Under the pieces are notes generated by a model that was not told where the DNA came from, did not search any database, and was given only the letters and a program-made list of their open reading frames with translations. Positions 1 to 6,168 of a stretch of 11,185 nt of DNA are shown in pieces. Origin of the DNA: Actinomycetota bacterium (GTDB lineage: Bacteria > Actinomycetota > Acidimicrobiia > Acidimicrobiales > Ilumatobacteraceae); the NCBI GenBank assembly GCA_005787025.1, contig SYCH01000130.1:1-11185 (forward strand), in the 5' to 3' direction. A program made the translations under genes and the position numbers. Position 1 is the first letter of the stretch, and each line of letters begins with the position of its first letter.

Positions 1-557
1 GCCGGCGGGACATTCGCCGAACTGGATGCGACCGCCGAACTCGAGGATGTCGAAGCACCGGCCGGCAGTTTGATGATCTGCCCGGGAACGATGACGCTCG
101 TGCGGGTGAAGTTGTTCGCGGTCAACAGAGCGCTCAGAGACACCTTCGCCGTGGACGCGATCTTCGACAACGAGTCGTTGCGTTGCACCACGTAGGTCGG
201 CCCGTCGGACGGATTCGCCGCGGACGCGCTCGAACTTCGCGAGACGACGGGGGTGGCGGTGGGCGTGGCTGTCGCGGTGTCGGGCAACTTGATGACCTGT
301 CCGGGAACGATGACGCTGGTGCGGGCAAAGCTGTTGACGGCCAGTAGATCGCCCATCGAAACGTTCATTCTCGTGGCAATGCGACTGAGCGAATCGTTCT
401 TCGCCACGACGTAGGTGAGACCGAGCGACGACGTGGCCGACGACGAGGACGACGAGGACACGTTGTTGCCCTGAGCGAGGGCGCCGGGCACGCCGACGAC
501 ACCGAGTGCGATCGCGGCCGACAACGACATCAAGGTCGTGCGTCCGAGTTTGGTCAT
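1..557 (-). CDS. Secreted LysM-domain protein, partial (C-terminus off the left edge)
   Basis: This is an exported protein expected to bind peptidoglycan; only the first 185 residues are inside the window. Residues 1-28 form a Sec signal peptide: positive start (K3, R6), hydrophobic core, and an ALA-Q cleavage site after A28. A Ser-rich stretch follows, then LysM1 at about 48-92 (TYVVAKNDSLSRIA...IVPGQVIKLP), a Thr/Pro/Ser linker, and LysM2 at about 121-165. LysM domains bind N-acetylglucosamine-containing glycans. In actinobacteria such N-termini often precede a NlpC/P60, M23 or resuscitation-type hydrolase domain, but that part is not visible. The ATG at 557 touches a GGAGG at 558-562 with no spacer, which is too close for normal initiation. 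An in-frame GTG at 569 would add M-K-R-R and give a more basic signal-peptide start, but lacks an obvious ribosome binding site. The start is therefore uncertain by four codons; the family assignment is firm. Confidence 0.88.
   Translation of the reverse strand, partial: MTKLGRTTLMSLSAAIALGVVGVPGALAQGNNVSSSSSSSATSSLGLTYVVAKNDSLSRIATRMNVSMGDLLAVNSFARTSVIVPGQVIKLPDTATATPTATPVVSRSSSASAANPSDGPTYVVQRNDSLSKIASTAKVSLSALLTANNFTRTSVIVPGQIIKLPAGASTSSSSAVASSSANVPP
63..197 (-). repeat. LysM repeat 2 coding unit
   Basis: Second LysM-coding unit, residues 121-165. Compared with unit 1 it keeps the TYVV...NDSLS.IA start and the RTSVIVPGQ.IKLP end, and diverges in the middle (STAKVSLSALLTANNF against TRMNVSMGDLLAVNSF). 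More repeats or a catalytic domain could lie beyond the edge. Confidence 0.8.
282..416 (-). repeat. LysM repeat 1 coding unit
   Basis: First of two tandem LysM-coding units, 45 codons, residues 48-92 of the secreted protein. It aligns with the unit at 63-197 at a constant offset of 219 bp (73 codons). The DNA is most alike over the segment encoding the RTSVIVPGQ core, which suggests internal duplication. Confidence 0.8.
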
Positions 558-672
558 CCTCCGTTTCACGAAGAGGGGTATCGTCGCCCCATCGTCGGAC
601 CTTTACGAAAAAGCCGCGGAGAACCTCGTTTTCGCCTCGTGACCACGATGTTCACGAATGATCGGGATTCGA
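558..672 (-). other. Gap between oxygenase stop and LysM gene start
   Basis: This 115 bp spacer separates two genes of the same strand and should carry the LysM promoter or leader. Read on the minus strand it holds a 6 bp inverted repeat (TCGTGA 657-652 / TCACGA 642-637, 9 nt loop) just after the oxygenase stop. Nearer the LysM start is a small GGGG/CCCC hairpin. Neither has a U-run, so a terminator is not convincing. I saw no clear -35/-10 pair and no match to the c-di-AMP riboswitch that precedes some actinobacterial cell-wall hydrolases. Confidence 0.4.
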
Positions 673-1854
673 TCAATCGCGAATCTTGCGATCCATGTTC
701 TGGTGATACAAAGCGATCTTGAACTCGCGTTCGGAGAGGATCTGACGCGAGAAGGCACTCGACTTCTTCGACCTCGCCATCTGCGTGTAGATGCTGATGT
801 CCTCGCCCACCACCCGCTTCAAGTCGTTCCAGTGGGCCATGGTGCGCGACCAATAGTCCGCGTAGGCCGGGTCCGACTGGTCCCCGGGGTAGACGATCTC
901 CCAGCACAAGAATCGCGTGCGGTCGACACCCAGCGGGATGGGCTGGAACACCTGAAGGTGTTCGGGATTGCAGTTGAACACGGTGTTCGGGAACACGACG
1001 TAATGGCAGATCGCGTTGCGATGATGGTCGAAGTCCTCGTCGGACAACTCGTCGAGGTGGGTGGGACGGGGCACGAAGCACATGAAGTTGTCGCCGACCA
1101 CGTGGAACGACGAACACCGAGCGGCCTTGGTGAACTCGGCGGGCACATGGTGAAGTTCGGTGACGTGGTACACCTCGTTGAACCCGTCGATGATGGCCTT
1201 GTAGTTGACGGGCACGTCCCATTCGACGACCTCATGGACCACCATCTCCTGCATGCGGTACGCCCCGAGGTCGGCGGTGATCTCGGGTCCGATGGAGTCG
1301 GCCAAGGGAACGGCGCGCTCGGGGCCGGCCAGGTTGAACCACACCCAGCCACCCCATTCCTCCACGGCCACCGCCGGAGAGTGCGCTGATGCCAGCACCA
1401 CCGGATCGAAGTCCTCACGCTCGGGCACGCCCACCAGGCGACCCTGGGTGTCGTACACCCAACCGTGATACGGACATGTGAACCGACGAGCGCCGCAGCC
1501 GGACTTCTCGGTGACGAACGAGGGGCCGCGATGGCTGCACACGTTGTGGAAACCCGCCATCGTTCCGTCGCTCTGACGCACCATCACGATGGTCTCGTCG
1601 TGACCTTCGTAGGAGATCCAGTCTCCGGGCTTGGCCACCTGCTCGGTGCGACCACCGATCATCCAATGGCGACCCAGCACCCGCTCGCGTTCCAACTCGT
1701 AACGGACCTGGTCGCGGTACACGCTGGCGTCCATCACGCTCGGTCCGAACTCGGGAAGGCTCTTCACGCTGCCGCCGAGGCGAGCAGGAAGGGATCCTCT
1801 CGTCGGAACGTGGACGGGAGAGCCACCAGTGGGGTCAATCTTCTGATCGGTCAT
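673..1854 (-). CDS. Rieske [2Fe-2S] non-haem iron oxygenase, alpha subunit
   Basis: A 393-residue oxygenase of the ring-hydroxylating type, expected in the cytoplasm and needing a separate ferredoxin/reductase that is not in this window. The Rieske domain is at about 65-175, with cluster ligands C106-S-H108 and C127-P-Y-H130. The catalytic domain carries the mononuclear iron site: H230 and H235 in the YHVTELH segment, with D352 (GEDISIYTQ) the likely third ligand. E227 sits where naphthalene dioxygenase has its bridging Asp, three residues before the first His. Length is typical of alpha subunits. The reading frame stays open far upstream, but the ATG at 1854 is chosen because AGGAGGT lies 5 nt before it. 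The gene is divergent from the F420-type oxidoreductase at 1912. No small beta subunit is adjacent, so it is probably a homo-oligomeric alpha-only enzyme. The substrate cannot be inferred: aromatic acids, quaternary amines and sterols are all used by relatives. Confidence 0.92.
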   Translation of the reverse strand: MTDQKIDPTGGSPVHVPTRGSLPARLGGSVKSLPEFGPSVMDASVYRDQVRYELERERVLGRHWMIGGRTEQVAKPGDWISYEGHDETIVMVRQSDGTMAGFHNVCSHRGPSFVTEKSGCGARRFTCPYHGWVYDTQGRLVGVPEREDFDPVVLASAHSPAVAVEEWGGWVWFNLAGPERAVPLADSIGPEITADLGAYRMQEMVVHEVVEWDVPVNYKAIIDGFNEVYHVTELHHVPAEFTKAARCSSFHVVGDNFMCFVPRPTHLDELSDEDFDHHRNAICHYVVFPNTVFNCNPEHLQVFQPIPLGVDRTRFLCWEIVYPGDQSDPAYADYWSRTMAHWNDLKRVVGEDISIYTQMARSKKSSAFSRQILSEREFKIALYHQNMDRKIRD

Positions 1855-1911
1855 CGCCCACCTCCTGCACCTGATACCTGTATAGCGGATGGTGTCGGTC
1901 AGAATTGCACC
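1855..1911. promoter_or_regulatory. Divergent control region with short palindrome
   Basis: These 57 bp must hold the 5' signals of both the oxygenase (-) and the LLM oxidoreductase (+). They contain a perfect short inverted repeat ATAC-CT-GTAT (1874-1883) overlapping TATA-like sequences on both strands: TATAGC at 1881-1886 (+) and TATACA at 1884-1879 (-). A regulator bound there could control both genes. No convincing -35 boxes are visible, and no regulator gene is adjacent. Confidence 0.35.
1860..1866 (-). promoter_or_regulatory. Ribosome binding site of the Rieske oxygenase
   Basis: AGGAGGT on the minus strand, five bases before the ATG at 1854. It is the strongest Shine-Dalgarno sequence noticed in the window and fixes the oxygenase start within a much longer open frame. 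Confidence 0.85.
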
Positions 1912-2946
1912 ATGCTTTTGATCTCGGGGATGAGCGACCGCGTTCCGATGTCCGAGGTGGGGGCGTACGCCAAGCGAGTCGAGGCGATGGGATTCGACAT
2001 CTTGCACGTACCCGAGACCGTTCACGACTCGATGGCGGTGTCGTTGCTGGCGCTCATGGCCACCGATCGGCTGCGGGTCCAGACCAGCCTCACCTTGGCC
2101 TTCCCCCGTAGCCCGATGCTGTTGGCCCTCCAAGCGTGGGATGCGTCGGCCACCGGCGCGGGTCGCTTCGATCTGGGACTGGCCACGCAGATTCGTCAGA
2201 ACATCGAGGGTCGATTCGGCGTTCCGTGGAGCCATCCGTTGCGACGCATGGAGGATTACGTCACGGTCGTGCGCACCGTCTGGAGATCGTTCACCGAAGG
2301 TTCTCCCCTGAACGTGAGCACCGCGTCGTACACCCTCGACCGCCTGCAACCGTTCTTCGATCCCGGTCCGCTGGCGCATGACCCGCCGACGATCCTTCTC
2401 GGCGGCGTGAACCGCGGCGCGATCGAGTTGGCCGGTCGCTGTGCCGACTGGTTCGTGACGCATCCGACCAATTCGCATCCACGATTCGTGCGCGAGTTGG
2501 CGATGCCGGCCCTCGACAGCGGTGTCGAACAGGCTCGACGTCCCGACCGGCCGCGCATCCTCACCGCCTCTCCGCTCATCACCGGTCCCGACGCTTACGC
2601 CGTCGACCGAAGTCGCCAAGCTCAACGCGCGGTTCTGGCCTTCCTCTACTCCACCCCCGCGTACCAGCGATCGCTCGAATTGTTCGGATGGCCCGAGCTG
2701 GGCCCGCGACTGCGAACCATGACGCGCAACGGCGACTGGGCGTCGCTCGGCACGCTCATGACCGACGAGGTTCTCGACACCGTTCTGCCCACGGGAACAT
2801 GGGACCAAATTCCCGACATCCTCGAGGGCTGGTACGGCGGTCTCGTCGACGGGCTGTTGATCCAACCGCCCGAGGATCCGACTCTCGACGAACGATTCTC
2901 CGAGACCCTGCGGGCCATCGGATCGATCCGGCCGCGGGTCGGCTGA
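1912..2946 (+). CDS. Luciferase-like F420-dependent oxidoreductase (MSMEG_2256-like)
   Basis: A 344-residue TIM-barrel protein of the bacterial luciferase superfamily, probably using reduced coenzyme F420 for hydride transfer in the cytoplasm. Segments typical of the actinobacterial MSMEG_2256-type subfamily (TIGR03617) are visible: VPETVHDS (33-40), the AFPRSPMLLALQAWDASATGAGRF stretch (63-85), LGLATQIRQNIEGRFGVPWSHP (88-109), RMEDYVTVVRTVW (112-124), and a cofactor-region GRCADWFVTHP (175-185). The ATG at 1912 is preferred because family similarity begins there and because it leaves a divergent promoter space; the frame is open further upstream but only as a shadow of the oxygenase. There is no good ribosome binding site. 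The gene ends directly against the stop of the thioredoxin-fold gene on the other strand. The substrate is unknown. Its pairing with an oxygenase suggests joint use in breakdown of an aromatic or other xenobiotic compound, which is inference. Confidence 0.88.
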   Translation: MLLISGMSDRVPMSEVGAYAKRVEAMGFDILHVPETVHDSMAVSLLALMATDRLRVQTSLTLAFPRSPMLLALQAWDASATGAGRFDLGLATQIRQNIEGRFGVPWSHPLRRMEDYVTVVRTVWRSFTEGSPLNVSTASYTLDRLQPFFDPGPLAHDPPTILLGGVNRGAIELAGRCADWFVTHPTNSHPRFVRELAMPALDSGVEQARRPDRPRILTASPLITGPDAYAVDRSRQAQRAVLAFLYSTPAYQRSLELFGWPELGPRLRTMTRNGDWASLGTLMTDEVLDTVLPTGTWDQIPDILEGWYGGLVDGLLIQPPEDPTLDERFSETLRAIGSIRPRVG

Positions 2947-3480
2947 TCAGGAGTTCGCGATCAGGTCGGCGATCAACGGCTCGAGCGACTCCCGATCCAG
3001 GCTCCCCTGCACCTTGGTCACCGAACCATTCGCATCGATGAAGACCCAGGCCGGTTGATACGGAACCCCGTAGCGAGCGAAGACGTCTCCCGAGTCATCG
3101 AGAAGGCTGGGGAAGGTGATCTCGTGACGTTCGATGAAGTCGCGCATGTACTCCTGCGAACCGTTCCACGCGACGCCGTAGAAGTCGACCGAGTCACCGT
3201 AGGTGAGGTGGGCCTCCTCGACCGAGGGGGCTTCGTTGTTGCATTGCGTTCAACCGGGCGCCCAGAACCACAGGACCACGGGACGTCCCGACGACCCGAC
3301 ATCGGTGGTCGGATCGATCAGCAAATCGTCACCCACCGACACCGGCGAGGAGCCATCCGCAAGCACCACGGACCCGACGGCCTCCGTCGAGCCCGCGGTG
3401 TCCGCCGTATCACCACCACAGGCCGTAGCGATCACGGCGACCGCCACCACCGTCGTCAGGAACCTCGCCGTCGATCGCAT
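2947..3480 (-). CDS. Probable selenoprotein: MPT53/DsbE-like thioredoxin-fold lipoprotein (TGA = Sec77)
   Basis: A 177-residue exported thiol-disulfide oxidoreductase if the in-frame TGA at 3252-3250 is read as selenocysteine. Residues 1-20 are a lipoprotein signal peptide ending in a lipobox-like ATA-C21. A short linker leads to a thioredoxin fold from about 50 to 175. The active site reads FWAPG-TGA-TQC80, so TGA stands exactly in the place of the first Cys of CxxC. The frame then continues without another stop through EAPSVEEA, YGVAWNG, FPSLLDDSGDVFARYGVPYQP and WVFIDANG to 2947. These segments resemble mycobacterial MPT53/DsbE and DsbF, and P143 is the cis-Pro. Both halves are conserved family sequence on either side of the TGA. 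The start is ATG 3480, which overlaps the transporter stop (TGATG); GTG at 3489 and 3483 are alternatives. Without Sec insertion the product would be a 76-residue non-functional stub. Other explanations are a point mutation or sequencing error at one Cys codon. Confidence 0.8.
3212..3231 (-). promoter_or_regulatory. Candidate bacterial SECIS hairpin
   Basis: In the mRNA a 20-nt hairpin follows the TGA. It has an outer GCC/GGC stem (3 bp), one C-A mismatch, an inner CCUC/GAGG stem (4 bp) and a GGUC tetraloop (3223-3220). The first loop G is 27 nt after the TGA. Bacterial SECIS elements carry a G (often GU or GGU) in the apical loop, at roughly 16-37 nt, for SelB binding. A competing fold is possible, pairing GGU(C)GAGG with CCUCACC around the loop AGGCCCA; its loop G also falls in range. 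The bulged U of the E. coli fdhF element is not evident. Fold energies were not computed. Confidence 0.55.
3250..3252 (-). other. In-frame TGA, predicted selenocysteine codon
   Basis: The minus-strand codons run GCG CCC GGT TGA ACG CAA TGC, giving A-P-G-U-T-Q-C. TGA occupies the N-terminal (nucleophilic) position of the thioredoxin CxxC motif, the position most often taken by selenocysteine in redox selenoproteins. No other stop interrupts this frame between 3480 and 2949. Confidence 0.75.
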
Positions 3481-4388
3481 CACGGACACAAGGTAGACGG
3501 GTCCGGCCGCGCCGTCGCATCGGGTGGGCGGGAGGCATTGGTGACGATGGCCACGCCCACCAGGATCACGGGCAGTGCCACGGCCATGTTCGTCGACACG
3601 CTCTCGTCGCTGAAGACGACTCCGAGCAGAACCGCGATGGCCGGGTTCACGTACGCGTAACTCATCGCCAACGGACCGCTCACGTTTCCGATCAGGTACG
3701 TGAAAGCCGAGAACGCCACGATCGAACCGAACACCACGAGGTAGCCGACCGCGAGCCCGCTGCGCAGGCTGGGCGCGTCGATCGTTTCCCGCGACACCAA
3801 GGACAGCAGCATGAACGCCACCGCGGCGGCCCCCATCTCGATCGTCGTGGTCATCGGACCGTCAGGCATGTCGACACGGCGGCTGAGGGCCGAACCGAAA
3901 CTCCACGACACGCAGGCCACGAAGACGAGCGATACACCACCCCACGAACCCGACAACCCCTCGTCGGACACCAGCACGGCCACCCCGGCCAGACCGATGA
4001 ACATCCCGACCCACTGCATTCGATTGGGCCACGACCGCCACAGCCCACCCCACAGGGCCATCATCATCGGCTGAATGGCGATGATCGTCGCCACCAATCC
4101 CGAGTCGACCCCGCGATCCTCGGCCAACGTCACCATGCCGAGGCCGCCGATGAGCAGGAGGACTCCGATCGCCGAGGCGTTACGAATCTGTCGGCGAGTC
4201 GGCCACGCGACACCGCGCGAACGAAGGAATGTGACCATGGCGAGGGAGGCCACGACGAATCGGCAACCCTGCATGAAGAATGGTGGCATCGTCTCGAGCC
4301 CGATCTTGATGGCGAGATACGTCGAGCCCCAGATCACCCACACGGCGGCCAACGACAGCACGGTGAGGCGGCCGAACGAGCGGGACAT
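3480..4388 (-). CDS. EamA-family (DMT superfamily) transporter, YedA-like
   Basis: A 302-residue integral membrane protein with about ten hydrophobic segments in two EamA halves. The first half carries WGSTYLAIKIGLETMPP (19-35) and a following RFVVASL helix, characteristic of the YedA/RhaT-like drug/metabolite exporters. The second half ends with PLAMSYAYVNPAIAVLLGVVF, the usual closing helix pair. Such proteins export amino acids, nucleosides or other small metabolites across the inner membrane; the substrate cannot be told. ATG 4388 places the first helix at a normal distance, with an imperfect GGCGAGA about 8 nt upstream; an in-frame ATG at 4412 would add eight residues. The stop (3482-3480) shares one base with the ATG of the thioredoxin-fold gene, so the two are very likely translationally coupled. 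It is divergent from the sugar kinase. Confidence 0.9.
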   Translation of the reverse strand: MSRSFGRLTVLSLAAVWVIWGSTYLAIKIGLETMPPFFMQGCRFVVASLAMVTFLRSRGVAWPTRRQIRNASAIGVLLLIGGLGMVTLAEDRGVDSGLVATIIAIQPMMMALWGGLWRSWPNRMQWVGMFIGLAGVAVLVSDEGLSGSWGGVSLVFVACVSWSFGSALSRRVDMPDGPMTTTIEMGAAAVAFMLLSLVSRETIDAPSLRSGLAVGYLVVFGSIVAFSAFTYLIGNVSGPLAMSYAYVNPAIAVLLGVVFSDESVSTNMAVALPVILVGVAIVTNASRPPDATARPDPSTLCP

Positions 4389-4439
4389 GCCGACATTCTC
4401 GCCGACGACCATGTCGGTCGGACAATCCCCGCCGATACC
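4389..4439. promoter_or_regulatory. Divergent region with 7-bp inverted repeat
   Basis: A 51 bp gap lies between the transporter (-) and the kinase (+) starts. It contains a perfect inverted repeat CCGACAT (4390-4396) / ATGTCGG (4411-4417) with a 14 bp spacer, plus further CCGAC and GTCGG copies at 4402-4406 and 4415-4419. This could be an operator dyad serving both genes. In GTC/GAC-rich DNA such an arrangement can arise by chance, and no -10/-35 elements are clear. Confidence 0.3.
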
Positions 4440-5402
4440 GTGTCTGACGTGTCCGATCACGGTGTCACGACCCCACCTCTGTGTGTGTTGGGCGACTTCG
4501 CGTGGGACGTGCTCATTCGCACCAACAGCGAACTGTTGAGCGGAGGCGACACCTTCGGTGAAGTGATGCTGACTCCGGGAGGGAGCGCGGCCAATGTCGC
4601 CGTGTGGGCCAGCCGTTGCGGAACTCCGACACGATTCGTCGGCAAGATCGGTCGCGATCGTTTCGGGCAACTCGCGCAAGAGGATCTCGAACGCGAACAG
4701 GTCGTGGCCCACCTCGTGGAGACCGAAGCACACTCCACCGGATCGGTCGCGGTGTTCGTGGATCACACGGGGCAACGCTCGATGGTGTCCGGTCACGGCG
4801 CCGACTTCTACCTGATGCCATCGGAACTACCCGTCGACGCCATCTCGTCGGCGCGTCACCTGCACCTCACGGCGTGGTCCTTCTTCACCGACCCGCCTCG
4901 TTCGGCCGCCCGTGCGGCGGCTCGCACGGCCCGAGCCAACGGGGCGACGGTTTCGTTCGACCCCGGCTCGTTCCAGATGATCATGGAGATGGGAGTATCG
5001 GCTTTTCTGTCCGCGTGTGCCGATCTCGAATTCGACATCGTGTTGCCGAACAAAGAGGAGGGTCAGGTGCTCACGGGCGAGACCTCCGCTGATGCGATCG
5101 TCGACGGACTCACCAAGATCTTTCCCGGTGCCCTCATCGTGCTGAAACTCGATGCCGATGGCGCACTCGTGCACGATGGTAGATCCAGCACCCACATCCC
5201 ACCGGCGACCAACAACCTGGTCGACGCCACGGGTGCCGGCGACTCTTTCGCCGGAGCGTTCTTGTCCCACCACCTCGCATCGAATTCACCCATCGACGCC
5301 GCGCGTTTCGCCACCGGTGTGTCGGCGTGGGTGATCGAACACGTCGGGGCGCGACCATCGCCCGACGGTCGATTACGCGCCCTCCTGTCGTCTCCCCGTT
5401 GA
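4440..5402 (+). CDS. PfkB/ribokinase-family carbohydrate kinase
   Basis: A 320-residue cytoplasmic sugar (or nucleoside) kinase that transfers the ATP gamma-phosphate to a substrate hydroxyl. PfkB signature 1 is at about 47-76: GGSAANVAVWASRCG then FVGKIGRDRFG. NKEE (204-207) is the Mg-binding motif. Signature 2, VDATGAGDSFAGAF (261-274), carries the anion hole GAG and the catalytic base D268. Length is usual for the family. The GTG at 4440 is taken as start since family similarity (CVLGDFAWDVL) begins about 14 residues later; there is no Shine-Dalgarno sequence, and GTG 4449 is equally possible. Only 13 bp separate it from the short-chain dehydrogenase, so both are probably one transcript. 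Ribokinase, fructokinase and 2-keto-3-deoxygluconate kinase are all possible; the sequence alone does not decide. Confidence 0.9.
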   Translation: MSDVSDHGVTTPPLCVLGDFAWDVLIRTNSELLSGGDTFGEVMLTPGGSAANVAVWASRCGTPTRFVGKIGRDRFGQLAQEDLEREQVVAHLVETEAHSTGSVAVFVDHTGQRSMVSGHGADFYLMPSELPVDAISSARHLHLTAWSFFTDPPRSAARAAARTARANGATVSFDPGSFQMIMEMGVSAFLSACADLEFDIVLPNKEEGQVLTGETSADAIVDGLTKIFPGALIVLKLDADGALVHDGRSSTHIPPATNNLVDATGAGDSFAGAFLSHHLASNSPIDAARFATGVSAWVIEHVGARPSPDGRLRALLSSPR

Positions 5403-5409
5403 GAAAGGA
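5403..5409 (+). promoter_or_regulatory. Ribosome binding site of the SDR gene
   Basis: GAAAGGA, six bases before ATG 5416, placed right after the kinase stop. It supports the SDR start and a two-gene transcript. Confidence 0.75.
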
Positions 5410-5415
5410 TCGCGT

Positions 5416-6165
5416 ATGCAACTCGGAATAGATGGACGGCGAGCCGTCGTCACCGGCGCCTCCAGTGGACTGGGCCTGGCCACGGCCAAGGTGCTGGCCG
5501 ATGAGGGGGTGCGCGTCGTGATCGTGTCGCGCGATGCCGAGAAGCTGGCGCGAGCCAGGTCCGAGTTCCGTGACATCTCGATGGTCGAAACACTGGTGGC
5601 CGACGTCAGCGACCCGGACCAAGTGACCACCATGATCGACCGAGCACGAACGATCCTCGGTGGTCTCGACATCCTGGTGGCCACCGCCGGTGGACCACCG
5701 CCGGGAACCTTCTCGTCGACGTCGTTCGACGCCTACGAGTCGGCATTGAGATTGAACCTGCTGTCGACGGTGGCCATGTGCCGAGCCGCCGTGCCCATCA
5801 TGAAGGAGTCCGGCTGGGGCCGGATCGTGGCCATCACCTCCACCTCGGTGCGCGAACCCATCGAACACCTCATCTTGTCCAACACCGCGCGCGCGGGGGT
5901 CACCGGATTCCTCAAGACGTTGGCCCGCGAGATCGCCGGGCACGGAATCACGGTGAACACGCTCCAACCGGGTTTGCACCTGACCGGTCGCCTGTCGGCG
6001 TTGTACCCCGACCCGCAGGCATTGGCGACGACCATCCCGGCCGGTATGGTCGGCGATCCCGACGACTTCGGACACGTGGCGGCCTTCGTGTGCTCCGAAC
6101 ACGCGCGCTTCATGACCGGCGTGTCGATTCCGCTCGACGGAGGAGCGTTGCGCGGCTTGCAGTGA
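5416..6165 (+). CDS. Short-chain dehydrogenase/reductase with non-canonical active site
   Basis: A 249-residue Rossmann-fold oxidoreductase. The dinucleotide motif TGASSGLG is at 13-20, D64 follows in VADV, the AGGPPPG segment lies at 91-97 where NAG normally sits, and N114 is in place. The standard YxxxK catalytic pair is absent: S155 and R159 occupy those positions in LSNTARAGV. This matches a recognised SDR subgroup (the BKR_like_SDR_like, cd05344 type) that departs from the canonical tetrad, so the change is a subgroup trait and not damage. The C-terminus MTGVSIPLDGG is typical. Start ATG 5416 is backed by GAAAGGA six bases upstream. The gene follows the PfkB kinase by 13 bp and ends 3 bp from the stop of the converging B12-binding subunit. 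Annotated relatives are called 3-oxoacyl-ACP reductase, but that activity is doubtful without Tyr and Lys. Confidence 0.9.
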   Translation: MQLGIDGRRAVVTGASSGLGLATAKVLADEGVRVVIVSRDAEKLARARSEFRDISMVETLVADVSDPDQVTTMIDRARTILGGLDILVATAGGPPPGTFSSTSFDAYESALRLNLLSTVAMCRAAVPIMKESGWGRIVAITSTSVREPIEHLILSNTARAGVTGFLKTLAREIAGHGITVNTLQPGLHLTGRLSALYPDPQALATTIPAGMVGDPDDFGHVAAFVCSEHARFMTGVSIPLDGGALRGLQ

Positions 6166-6168
6166 GCG

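Noticed and set aside
637..657. Rho-independent terminator after the oxygenase
   Set aside because: The stem is only 6 bp with a 9-nt loop and no T-run follows on the minus strand.
558..672. c-di-AMP (ydaO-type) riboswitch ahead of the LysM gene
   Set aside because: The context would fit, but the conserved blocks of that riboswitch are not recognisable, and 115 bp barely leaves room for both it and a promoter.
1855..2865. Upstream extension of the oxygenase frame to give a 730-residue protein
   Set aside because: The extension overlaps the LLM oxidoreductase in antisense and has no domain. The AGGAGGT before ATG 1854 marks the real start.
3250..3252. TGA reassigned to Trp or Gly across the genome
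   Set aside because: TGA is the terminator of nearly every other complete gene in the window, and read-through of those would give overlapping, senseless extensions.
2947..3489. Pseudogene or frameshift explanation for the broken thioredoxin-like gene
   Set aside because: Not excluded, but less likely: there is no frame change, the only defect is TGA at the one position where selenocysteine makes sense, a suitable hairpin follows, and the gene is coupled to its upstream neighbour.
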